Source: Gemmataceae bacterium (GTDB taxonomy: Bacteria; Planctomycetota; Planctomycetia; Gemmatales; Gemmataceae). Taken from it: a stretch of 5,046 nt of DNA. The DNA lies in NCBI GenBank assembly GCA_020847555.1, contig JADLBT010000505.1, forward strand, positions 1-5,046, given 5' to 3'. Positions 1 to 4,965 of this stretch are shown in pieces. Position numbers and translations under genes: made by a program. The first letter of the stretch is position 1. The number at the start of each line of letters is the position of its first letter. The notes under the pieces are model-generated. The model saw only the letters and a list, made by a program, of their open reading frames with translations. It had not been told where the DNA came from and did not search any database.

Positions 1-1
1 G

Positions 2-565
2 ACGCCGCTCGAGGTACGGACGTACCTCGCCCGTGCAGAAGCAGCCCGCACTTCGCTCGATGGACTGCTCGACGTGCTCTCCGAAGCTCACCTCCCTCTT
101 GCAGCGGCCCCCGGCGAGTGGGACGTCCGCACCCACCTTGCCCACCTCGCCAGCGCCGACGCCCCCGCGGCCGCACTCCTGCGGGCGGTCGCCACCGGCC
201 GGCCGGCGTCCCTCGCCGCCGAAGGAGGACCGTCGTTCCTCGAAGCGCGCACACGGGCGATCGAGGCCCATGCGGCCCTCCCGCTGCCAGAACTGCGGGC
301 GAAAGCGGCCAGCGGCCGGCAGGAAGCGGTAAAGGCTATCGCGGCCCTGGGCGCGTCCCACCTGGACCTCCTCCTCGAACCGCCGGGCGCCGATGCCTGG
401 GGCCAACCCGCCTTCATCTCCGTGCGGCACTACCTCGCCGCCTGGGCGGTCCACGACCTCTCCCACGAGCATGCCATCCGGCGCGCCATCCTCTCGTCGC
501 CGTCTCCCGCGGCCCTGGCGGCGGCGTCGCGGTTGCAGCACCGCGGCCACCTCCCGGGCCGATAG
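2..565 (+). CDS. DinB-fold / mycothiol-dependent-enzyme-like protein, 5' partial
   Basis: The reading frame is open from the left edge and gives 187 residues before TAG. The only start codon seen in this frame is GTG at 74, but the residues before it (TYLARAEAARTSLDGLLDVL) form the amphipathic first helix expected of the DinB four-helix fold, so I treat the gene as cut at its 5' end. Visible family marks are GEWDVRTHLAHL (about residues 38-49 of this fragment, with H48 as the expected first metal ligand) and a late HDLSH motif (H151 and H155), the usual HxxxH pair of DinB proteins. Family members are small metal-binding proteins, including thiol-dependent transferases and many damage-inducible proteins of unknown reaction, so no substrate is assigned. 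It converges on the PHP gene with a 9-base gap. I am fairly sure of the fold and unsure of the function. Confidence 0.75.
   Translation, partial: TPLEVRTYLARAEAARTSLDGLLDVLSEAHLPLAAAPGEWDVRTHLAHLASADAPAAALLRAVATGRPASLAAEGGPSFLEARTRAIEAHAALPLPELRAKAASGRQEAVKAIAALGASHLDLLLEPPGADAWGQPAFISVRHYLAAWAVHDLSHEHAIRRAILSSPSPAALAAASRLQHRGHLPGR
10..29. repeat. Near-perfect 20-bp palindrome with 9-bp arms
   Basis: CGAGGTACG (10-18) is followed by GA and then by its exact reverse complement CGTACCTCG (21-29). It lies inside the apparent DinB coding frame. A two-base centre is too tight for an ordinary RNA hairpin, although a shorter stem with a larger loop could form. A protein-binding dyad is possible if the gene actually starts at GTG 74. 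The sequence is directly visible and the role is unknown. Confidence 0.4.
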
Positions 566-574
566 CCGCGCCGC

Positions 575-1618
575 CTACCCGCTGTGCCCCTTCGCCCACG
601 CCACCAGGTCGTCGGCCGTCATTGTGTTCACCACGCGCTCAGGTGGGACCTCGCACTCCGTCGCCCGCGCGCACCCGTTCGGCAGCCACTCGAGCTGGCC
701 CGGGGCGTGCGCGTCGGTGTCGATGCTGAACAGGCAGCCGGCGTCGACCGCCAGCCGCAACAGCCGCCGGGGCGGGTCCAGCCGCTCGGGCCGGCTGTTG
801 ATCTCCACCGCCTTCCCGAAGTGCGCGCATGCCGCGAAGACGACCTCGGGGTCGAACTCGGACTCAGGCCGCCCCTTGCTCTCGCCGGAGGTGTCTGTCC
901 GCGTCCGCTTCCCCACCAACCGCCCCGTGCAGTGCCCGAGAATGTCCATGTGCGGGTTGGAGATTGCCGCGACCATCCGGCGCGTCATCTCCGCGCGCTC
1001 CATGCGCAGCTTGCTGTGCACGCTCGCCACGACGATGTCGAGTTCGGCCAGGAGTTCGTCCGCCTGGTCCAGCGCGCCCTCATCGAGGATGTCCACCTCG
1101 ATCCCGGTGAGGATGCGGAAGGGCGCGAGGTCCTCGTTCAACGCCCGCACGAGTGCGATCTGCTCCCGCAGCCGTTCGGCACTCAGCCCATTCGCCACCT
1201 TGAGCCTCGGCGAATGGTCCGTCAGCACGATGTATTCGTGCCCGAGGTCCCGCGCCGCCTCCGCCATCTCGCGGATCGGGCTGCCGCCGTCGGACCAGTC
1301 GGAGTGCGTGTGGCAGTCGCCCCGGAGCGCAGCCCGCAGCGGCCCGTCCGCCCCGGGCGCGGCCAGCCCCGCCGCCTCCAGCCGCTCCAGGTAGGCCGGG
1401 ACCTTCCCTGCGAGCACCTCTGCCACCACCGCCGCGGTCGCGTCGCCGACGCCCGGCAGCGTCTTCAGGCGGCCCGCCCGTGCCAGCCCTTCGAGGTCAG
1501 GCGGGGCGAGTGCGCCGACGCTCTCCGCAGCCCGCCGGAAGGCGCGCACCCGGTACGTCGGTTCGCCCGCCCGTTCCAGCAGGAACGCGATCCGCTTCAG
1601 CGCTTCAACCGGGTCCAT
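575..1618 (-). CDS. Helix-hairpin-helix plus PHP domain metallo-phosphoesterase (PolX-like, no polymerase core)
   Basis: The product has 347 residues. Residues 1-85 hold a PolX-like N-terminal helical region with a DNA-binding HhH motif (LKTLPGVGDATAAVVAEVLAGK, 51-72). The PHP domain fills 99-345 with a full set of metal-ligand motifs: HTH at 103-105 and D110, TDH at 133-135, GIEVD with E174, VHSK with H201, NPHMDILGH with H223 and H229, EIN at 272-274, and DTDAH with D302 and H304. In PolX the PHP domain is a Mn/Zn-dependent 3'-5' exonuclease and AP-site nuclease. Here the nucleotidyltransferase core between HhH and PHP is missing, as in the compact HhH-PHP proteins I recall from Actinobacteria. 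A nuclease or phosphoesterase role in DNA repair is inferred. A loop at about 234-256 looks longer than usual. ATG 1618 is supported by a GAGGTGG Shine-Dalgarno, which overlaps the stop of the upstream hydrolase gene. Confidence 0.9.
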   Translation of the reverse strand: MDPVEALKRIAFLLERAGEPTYRVRAFRRAAESVGALAPPDLEGLARAGRLKTLPGVGDATAAVVAEVLAGKVPAYLERLEAAGLAAPGADGPLRAALRGDCHTHSDWSDGGSPIREMAEAARDLGHEYIVLTDHSPRLKVANGLSAERLREQIALVRALNEDLAPFRILTGIEVDILDEGALDQADELLAELDIVVASVHSKLRMERAEMTRRMVAAISNPHMDILGHCTGRLVGKRTRTDTSGESKGRPESEFDPEVVFAACAHFGKAVEINSRPERLDPPRRLLRLAVDAGCLFSIDTDAHAPGQLEWLPNGCARATECEVPPERVVNTMTADDLVAWAKGHSG

Positions 1619-1630
1619 CGCCCCACCTCA
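1619..1630 (-). promoter_or_regulatory. Ribosome binding site of the PHP gene, overlapping the upstream stop codon
   Basis: The minus strand reads TGAGGTGGGGCG directly before ATG 1618. The TGA is the hydrolase stop codon, and GAGGTGG is the Shine-Dalgarno. This arrangement favours translational coupling of the two genes and decides the PHP start. Confidence 0.7.
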
Positions 1631-1646
1631 TTCCTCATTCCTGATT
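1626..1646. repeat. Three tandem 7-bp repeats at a gene junction
   Basis: On the plus strand the units are CCTCATT, CCTCATT and CCTGATT. On the coding (minus) strand they read GGAATCA-GGAATGA-GGAATGA-GG. They encode the last residues (IRNEE) and stop of the hydrolase gene, and supply part of the Shine-Dalgarno of the PHP gene. Because the unit length is not a multiple of three, a gain or loss of one copy would change the reading frame at the hydrolase C terminus. Confidence 0.75.
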
Positions 1647-2824
1647 CCTGCGGCGGCGCCGCCCTTCCCGTCGCCGATCGCCTCGCGCGCGACCTCCCAG
1701 TAGCGGCTGTCCCCGTACCACTCGCGCTGGAAGAGCCACCACTCCGCACCCCAGAGGTAGACCCGGCTCGCCCCCGTGCGCCGCGCATAGTCGATGTTCT
1801 TCTCGAACTTCTCCGGCGAGAGGTTCGGCGACGGGTTTTCTGGCGAGATCAGCCGCGCGTCGCCGTCCGTCCACGGCTCCGCCTGCATCTCGGTGATCCA
1901 GTACTCCTTGCCAAGCCGCCGCGCCTCCCGCGCCTGGTGCGCGTAGTTCGGCCCCAGCGGCCCGATCTGGAGCACGTCCTGCACGCGTTTCCGCCCGAGC
2001 ACGACCGTGTTCCGGAAGGGGTAGATGCTCGCCGCCAGCACGTCCGCGTCCTCGAGTGCCCATTGCCACCGCCGGTCGAAGACGAAGTGCTGCCCGTGGT
2101 TGATCGCGACCGGCCGCCCGCCCGGGTCGTTCGCGCGGATGACGGCAGCGGCCTCCCGCACGAAGTCGCGCCCGATCGTCCATCCCGACCACGCCTCCCC
2201 GCGTGCGCTGTTCACGTACGGCTCGTTTTCCGCGCCCCACCCTTCGATGGCCGGCGAGGCGGCCGCGTGCCTGGTCACTGCTGCTACCATCGCGAGGGCA
2301 TGCGCGCGCAACTCCGGGTGGTCCGTGATGACCGCGCGCTCGCCGGGCTGCACCCACGCCATCGCCCAGGCCGGCAGGAAGAACTCGGGGTGGCGCTGGC
2401 TCTTCAGCCCGGCCGTCAGGACCACGCGTGCGCCGTGTTCCTCGGCCACGGCGAGCTGGGCGTCCAGCAGGCGGAAGTCGTACTCGCCCGGGCGCGGCTC
2501 GACCTCCGCCCACTCCACCGAGAGTCGCACGTGCTTCGCCCCGAGCCCCGCGATGAGCGTCCCGAGCTGCGCCGCGCACCATTCCGCCCGTCCCGGCCGC
2601 GTCCGGTCCGCGTAGCCCGCCGGGCCCGCTGCGGGGTCTTCGAGCAGCAGGTACTCGGCCTGGCGGCAGGCGAAGTTGAAGCCGAACTCCGGGTCGCCCG
2701 CGGGTTCGCGGTTCGCCCACCCCAACTGCACGAAGAGGACAGCCATGCCTGCGACGAGCAGCCCCGCGGCCAGCGCCCCGCCTCCCAGCACCGCCGACGC
2801 TACCAGGACGCGGCGCCGTAGCAT
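1628..2824 (-). CDS. Membrane-anchored clan GH-A-like glycoside hydrolase (TIM barrel)
   Basis: From ATG 2824 the product has 398 residues. Residues 2-5 are basic and about 6-34 form one hydrophobic membrane segment, so the enzyme is probably anchored with its barrel outside. Barrel marks in order are LSVEWAEVEPRPGEYDF (101-117, a typical GH-A strand 2 region), GWGAENEP (195-202) with N200-E201 as the expected acid/base pair, SIYP (266-269), YWITEMQ (308-314) with E312 as the expected nucleophile, and YLWGAEWW (356-363). Retaining beta-glycosidases and cellulases of families such as GH5, GH39 and GH42 share this layout. I cannot name the family or the sugar. ATG 2824 has GGTGA five bases upstream. 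The in-frame ATG 2848 (406 residues) has no clear ribosome binding site but follows a TACGCT box, so it could be a leaderless alternative. The C-terminal tail (about 383-398) is Gly/Ala-rich and repeat-encoded. Confidence 0.8.
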   Translation of the reverse strand: MLRRRVLVASAVLGGGALAAGLLVAGMAVLFVQLGWANREPAGDPEFGFNFACRQAEYLLLEDPAAGPAGYADRTRPGRAEWCAAQLGTLIAGLGAKHVRLSVEWAEVEPRPGEYDFRLLDAQLAVAEEHGARVVLTAGLKSQRHPEFFLPAWAMAWVQPGERAVITDHPELRAHALAMVAAVTRHAAASPAIEGWGAENEPYVNSARGEAWSGWTIGRDFVREAAAVIRANDPGGRPVAINHGQHFVFDRRWQWALEDADVLAASIYPFRNTVVLGRKRVQDVLQIGPLGPNYAHQAREARRLGKEYWITEMQAEPWTDGDARLISPENPSPNLSPEKFEKNIDYARRTGASRVYLWGAEWWLFQREWYGDSRYWEVAREAIGDGKGGAAAGIRNEE

Positions 2825-2900
2825 GTCTCTCACCGCCTGTCCGGTCATGGTCGTAGCGTATTGCCCGGCGCTGCTTGCGCACGCCGCCGGGGGCACAGCA

Positions 2901-2934
2901 AGGCGGATGGCCGGGCTGCCCGGGCCATCCGCCT
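2901..2934 (-). terminator. Strong hairpin downstream of the cyclic-nucleotide-binding gene
   Basis: AGGCGGATGGCC (2901-2912) and GGCCATCCGCCT (2923-2934) are exact reverse complements, giving a 12-bp stem around a 10-base loop. It begins 18 bases after the stop of the minus-strand cyclic-nucleotide-binding gene and ends before the hydrolase start. Neither strand has a run of T after it, so it may be a U-less terminator, an RNA-stability element or an attenuator rather than a classic intrinsic terminator. Confidence 0.55.
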
Positions 2935-2952
2935 GGATCTGGTGCGGTGCTC

Positions 2953-3366
2953 CTAGTGTGCGGCCAGGCGCTCGTCGAGTTCGCGTACGCGGCGGCTGAG
3001 CACGTTCAGCATCTCCACCGCGAGGTCCGGGTTGTTGCGGAGTTCGGCCAGGAAGTCGGAGCGCATGATCGCCAGGCACTGCGTGTCGGTCGCCGCCTTC
3101 ACCGTCGCGCTCCGGCGGTGGTTGTCGATAAGCGCCATCTCGCCGAAGAACCCGCCGTCGGAAAGCGTGGCCACTTCCGTCCCGCCGCGCGAGACCTCGA
3201 CCTTGCCGGACTGGATCAGGAAGAACCCGACGCCCTCCTCGCCTTCCTTGAAAATCGTGTCCCCGGCGCGGAACGAGCGGGTGCGCACCGACTTGTCAAT
3301 CCGTTCGAGCGACTTCCTCGGGAGATCCCGGAACAGCGGGACATTCTGAAGTGCTTCGACGCTCAT
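2953..3366 (-). CDS. Single-domain cyclic nucleotide-binding (Crp/PKA-type) protein
   Basis: The product has 137 residues and consists almost entirely of one cyclic-nucleotide-binding beta-roll: SFRAGDTIFKEGEEGVGFFLIQSGKVEV spans 31-58 and the phosphate-binding cassette is at 71-89 (GGFFGEMALIDNHRRSATV). E76 and R85-S86 match the residues that hold the ribose and phosphate of cAMP or cGMP in CRP. A C-terminal helix (about 112-137, NNPDLAVEMLNVLSRRVRELDERL) corresponds to the CRP C-helix used for dimerisation. There is no DNA-binding helix-turn-helix and no transporter, kinase or other output domain, so it is probably a cytosolic sensor acting through a partner. ATG 3366 has a strong GAGGAGG Shine-Dalgarno six bases upstream. 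It is transcribed divergently from rpsF. The ligand is inferred from the cassette only. Confidence 0.9.
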   Translation of the reverse strand: MSVEALQNVPLFRDLPRKSLERIDKSVRTRSFRAGDTIFKEGEEGVGFFLIQSGKVEVSRGGTEVATLSDGGFFGEMALIDNHRRSATVKAATDTQCLAIMRSDFLAELRNNPDLAVEMLNVLSRRVRELDERLAAH

Positions 3367-3370
3367 GGCG

Positions 3371-3380
3371 TTCCTCCTCG
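3371..3380 (-). promoter_or_regulatory. Strong ribosome binding site of the cyclic-nucleotide-binding gene
   Basis: The minus strand reads GCGAGGAGGAACGCC before ATG 3366, with the GAGGAGG core close to the ideal anti-16S match and a six-base spacer. It fixes the start codon. Confidence 0.75.
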
Positions 3381-3406
3381 CGCATTTTGGCTGGTCGCGG
3401 AGCGGA

Positions 3407-3435
3407 ATTGTATGCGTGCCCTGCCCGCGCGTACA
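3407..3435 (-). promoter_or_regulatory. Candidate promoter of the cyclic-nucleotide-binding gene, inside a dyad
   Basis: On the minus strand TACAAT (3412-3407) matches five of six bases of the sigma-70 -10 box. A weak -35 (TGTACG, 3435-3430) lies 17 bases upstream, and the predicted leader is about 35 bases. Both boxes fall in the arms of an imperfect inverted repeat, TGTATGCG (3409-3416) and CGCGTACA (3428-3435), with seven of eight bases complementary. This suggests an operator, but the protein that would bind it is unknown. Confidence 0.45.
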
Positions 3436-3581
3436 GGGATGAAATGCGGGATGCCGAATACGCCCTCCGGGGGATGCGGCATGACGTAACGCGCCGCCCG
3501 CCGCGTGCTTCCGGGCGAAATGCCGGGCCGAAATGCGTGGTGAAGAAAGGGTGCGCCCGGCCGTGCGGCGCTTCCACGCCG

Positions 3582-3611
3582 GTGGCAGGTAACCCCGGGC
3601 GCTGATACCCT
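3582..3611 (+). promoter_or_regulatory. Candidate promoter of the rpsF-ssb operon
   Basis: GTGGCA (3582-3587, four of six to TTGACA), an 18-base spacer and TACCCT (3606-3611, a TAnnnT-type -10) with an extended TG at 3603-3604 form the best plus-strand promoter in the gap. Predicted transcription would start near 3618 and leave about a 60-base leader before rpsF. Confidence 0.4.
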
Positions 3612-3621
3612 CCCTATTCGT

Positions 3622-3664
3622 GCCGGAATCCGCCTCGCGTATGCGGGGAATCCCATCGCCCGGC
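3622..3664 (+). promoter_or_regulatory. Structured rpsF leader, possible S6:S18 autoregulatory element
   Basis: In the short leader, GCCGG (3622-3626) can pair with CCGGC (3660-3664), enclosing an inner stem CCGC (3630-3633) / GCGG (3643-3646). Many bacteria have an S6:S18-binding mRNA structure at this place that mimics the 16S rRNA site. I see a foldable leader in the right position but have not matched it to that motif's consensus, so this is a suggestion only. Confidence 0.25.
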
Positions 3665-3677
3665 CCTTCGAGGTTCC

Positions 3678-4277
3678 ATGCGGGAATATGAACTGACGGT
3701 CGTGTACGACCTGGCCGTCACCGAAAGCGGGGGCGCCGACGCCTCCGTCCAGCACCTCACCCACGCCGTCGAAGCGCGCGGAGGCAACGTCATCCGCGTC
3801 GACCACTGGGGCCGCCGCCGGTTTGCCTACCCGATCGGCCGCGCCCTCGACGGGGACTACGTCGTCTCGCGCGTCAACCTCGACCCGGCGAGCATCACGG
3901 CCCTCGAAGCCGGCCTCCGGATCGACGAGCGGGTCTATCGCTTCCTCGTCGTCCGTGCCGACGAGCTGCCGCCGCCGCCCGCCCCTCGCGAGCCGCGCCG
4001 CGCGCCCGAGCCGGCCGCTGTGGCCGCCGCCCCGGTTGGCGCCCCTGCCGCCGTCGCCGAGGCCGCCCCTGCGACCGTTGCCGAACCTGTTGCCGTCGAG
4101 GAGGCCGCACCTGCCATGGCCGATGCCACCCCCGGTGTGGCAGAATCACCGGCCACCGCCGCCGAGGCTGCCGCAATGGGTGAAGCCGAGGCCTCGCCCG
4201 AGGCGGTCCCCGCCGAAGATGCGCCTGAGCCGGGCTCGGCCCCGCCCAGCGGCACGGTCGCGGCACCTTCGGACTGA
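3678..4277 (+). CDS. rpsF: 30S ribosomal protein S6 with long Ala/Pro/Glu-rich C-terminal extension
   Basis: The first 96 or so of 199 residues form a standard S6: MREYELTVVYD at the start, WGRRRFAYPIG at 44-54 (the most conserved S6 stretch), DGDYVVSRVNLDP at 58-70 and RIDERVYRFLVVR at 81-93. S6 sits on the 30S platform and pairs with S18. S6 proteins are usually about 95-135 residues, so the tail from 97 to 199 is unusually long. It begins with PPPPAP, is built mostly from Ala, Pro, Glu and Val, has no aromatic residues, is net acidic and is probably disordered. Its codons keep the third-position G/C bias of the core and there is no stop or frame break, so it looks genuinely translated. ATG 3678 has a modest GAGG four bases upstream. 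It lies 19 bases before ssb and is likely cotranscribed with it. Confidence 0.95.
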   Translation: MREYELTVVYDLAVTESGGADASVQHLTHAVEARGGNVIRVDHWGRRRFAYPIGRALDGDYVVSRVNLDPASITALEAGLRIDERVYRFLVVRADELPPPPAPREPRRAPEPAAVAAAPVGAPAAVAEAAPATVAEPVAVEEAAPAMADATPGVAESPATAAEAAAMGEAEASPEAVPAEDAPEPGSAPPSGTVAAPSD

Positions 4278-4282
4278 AGATC

Positions 4283-4296
4283 GAGGAGGCCCAGTC
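4283..4296 (+). promoter_or_regulatory. Ribosome binding site that fixes the ssb start
   Basis: GAGGAGG (4283-4289) with a seven-base spacer precedes ATG 4297. The reading frame is open far upstream, out of frame with rpsF, so this site and the SSB homology are what define the true start. Confidence 0.8.
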
Positions 4297-4791
4297 ATGG
4301 CGAGCCTGAACAAGGTCATGCTTATCGGGAATGCGGGGCGCGATGCGGAACTCCGCTATACCGCCAACGGCACCGCGCAGTCGAACTTCAGCCTCGCCGT
4401 GAACAACCGCCGCCGCTCCCAGTCCGGCGACTGGGAGGAGCACACCGAATGGTTCAACATCATCATCTTTGGCGACATGGCCGAGCGGGTGAGCCAGTAC
4501 ATCACCAAGGGCAAGTCCATCTACGCCGAGGGGCGGCTGCAGACGCGCACCTGGGACGAGGACCAGGGCGTGAAGCACTACCGCACCGAAGTCATCGCCA
4601 ACACCATCCAACTCCTCGGCGGCCGCGACAGCGCTGGCGACGGCGGCGGTGGCGGTGGCTGGGGTGACGGCGAGCGCAGCTTCGCCGGCCGTGGCCAGCA
4701 GGGCGCCCGCGGCACGGGCGGGCCCCGCAGCATAGGCGCCCCCGCCGGCGGCAACGCCCCGACCGACATCGACGACCTGCCCTTCGAATAA
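4297..4791 (+). CDS. ssb: Single-stranded DNA-binding protein
   Basis: The product has 164 residues, normal for bacterial SSB. The OB-fold covers about 1-107, with MASLNKVMLIGNAGRDAELRY at the start, FSLAVNN (31-37), EWFNIIIFG (51-59), KGKSIYAEGRL (71-81) and TEVIANTIQLLG (97-108). W52, F58 and W86 align with the E. coli base-stacking residues W54, F60 and W88. A Gly-rich, low-complexity linker (about 109-155, with six consecutive Gly at 116-121) leads to the acidic tip DIDDLPFE, which binds partner proteins in replication and repair. The protein coats single-stranded DNA, probably as a tetramer. It is the second gene of the rpsF operon. The gene is intact at both ends. Confidence 0.97.
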   Translation: MASLNKVMLIGNAGRDAELRYTANGTAQSNFSLAVNNRRRSQSGDWEEHTEWFNIIIFGDMAERVSQYITKGKSIYAEGRLQTRTWDEDQGVKHYRTEVIANTIQLLGGRDSAGDGGGGGGWGDGERSFAGRGQQGARGTGGPRSIGAPAGGNAPTDIDDLPFE

Positions 4792-4802
4792 CCATCCTGC
4801 CG

Positions 4803-4840
4803 GTCCGCAACCGCGGACAGCTCCGGCGCGCACCGCGCGC
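4803..4840 (+). other. Two tandem hairpins between ssb and the next gene
   Basis: GTCCGC (4803-4808) / GCGGAC (4813-4818) form a 6-bp stem with an AACC loop. GCGCGC (4826-4831) / GCGCGC (4835-4840) form a 6-bp stem with an ACC loop. No T-run follows, so a classic intrinsic terminator is unlikely. They could be an RNA-processing, stability or attenuation element that sets ssb levels apart from downstream genes. Confidence 0.4.
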
Positions 4841-4860
4841 AAACCCCCCGGGAGATATGC

Positions 4861-4965
4861 ATGACATCCGATGAACGGCCCCAGCGCGAAGAGCGCTCCA
4901 GCGAAGGCGGCGGTGGCGACCGCCCCGCCCGCCCCCCGCGCCGCGTCGGCGGCCGCCGCCGCCGA
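4861..4965 (+). pseudogene. Possible N-terminal remnant of ribosomal protein S18 (rpsR), core missing
   Basis: ATG 4861 has a good GGGAG ribosome binding site (4850-4854, six-base spacer) and sits exactly where rpsR follows ssb in the conserved operon. Its frame reads MTSDERPQREERSSEGGGGD then RPARPPRRVGGRRRR, which resembles the disordered basic N-terminal extension of high-GC S18 proteins just before the KVCxFC core. The core does not follow: no Cys codon appears and codon use in this frame loses its third-position G/C bias after about 4965. The frame stays open to the window edge without S18 similarity. It may be a truncated rpsR, an assembly join or a chance shadow of the overlapping FliE-like frame. 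Confidence 0.3.

Larger units (their letters stand above)
3367..3677. other. 311-bp divergent intergenic region
   Basis: No convincing gene is seen here. Open frames on either strand are short, lack ribosome binding sites and resemble no family I know. The region holds the promoter signals for both flanking genes, three GAAATGC words (3441, 3517, 3530), the last two forming an imperfect tandem repeat (CGGGCGAAATGC and CGGGCCGAAATGC), and an inverted repeat ATGCCG (3451-3456) / CGGCAT (3477-3482) around a C-rich/G-rich centre. Confidence 0.7.

Noticed and set aside
33..332. Alternative plus-strand frames at the left end
   Set aside because: They are Pro/Arg/Ser-rich shadows of the DinB frame, which alone carries conserved His motifs.
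584..2821. Very long (745-codon) plus-strand open frame opposite the PHP and hydrolase genes
   Set aside because: It is a mirror of two genes with clear domain motifs. Its translation is Arg/Pro/His-rich with no recognisable domain, as expected for antisense frames in GC-rich DNA.
2825..3079. Upstream extension of the hydrolase gene to the GTG/ATG-type start at 3079 or ATG 2848
   Set aside because: The extension to 3079 would run through the 12-bp hairpin and into the cyclic-nucleotide-binding gene. ATG 2848 lacks a ribosome binding site, while ATG 2824 has one and places basic residues right before the membrane segment.
3351..3605. Small open frames on both strands in the divergent intergenic region
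   Set aside because: They have no ribosome binding sites, no family resemblance and overlap likely promoter signals.
3823..4296. N-terminal extension of SSB in the same open frame
   Set aside because: This part overlaps rpsF out of frame and is Pro/Arg/Ser low-complexity. The ssb start at 4297 has a strong Shine-Dalgarno and matches the family N terminus.
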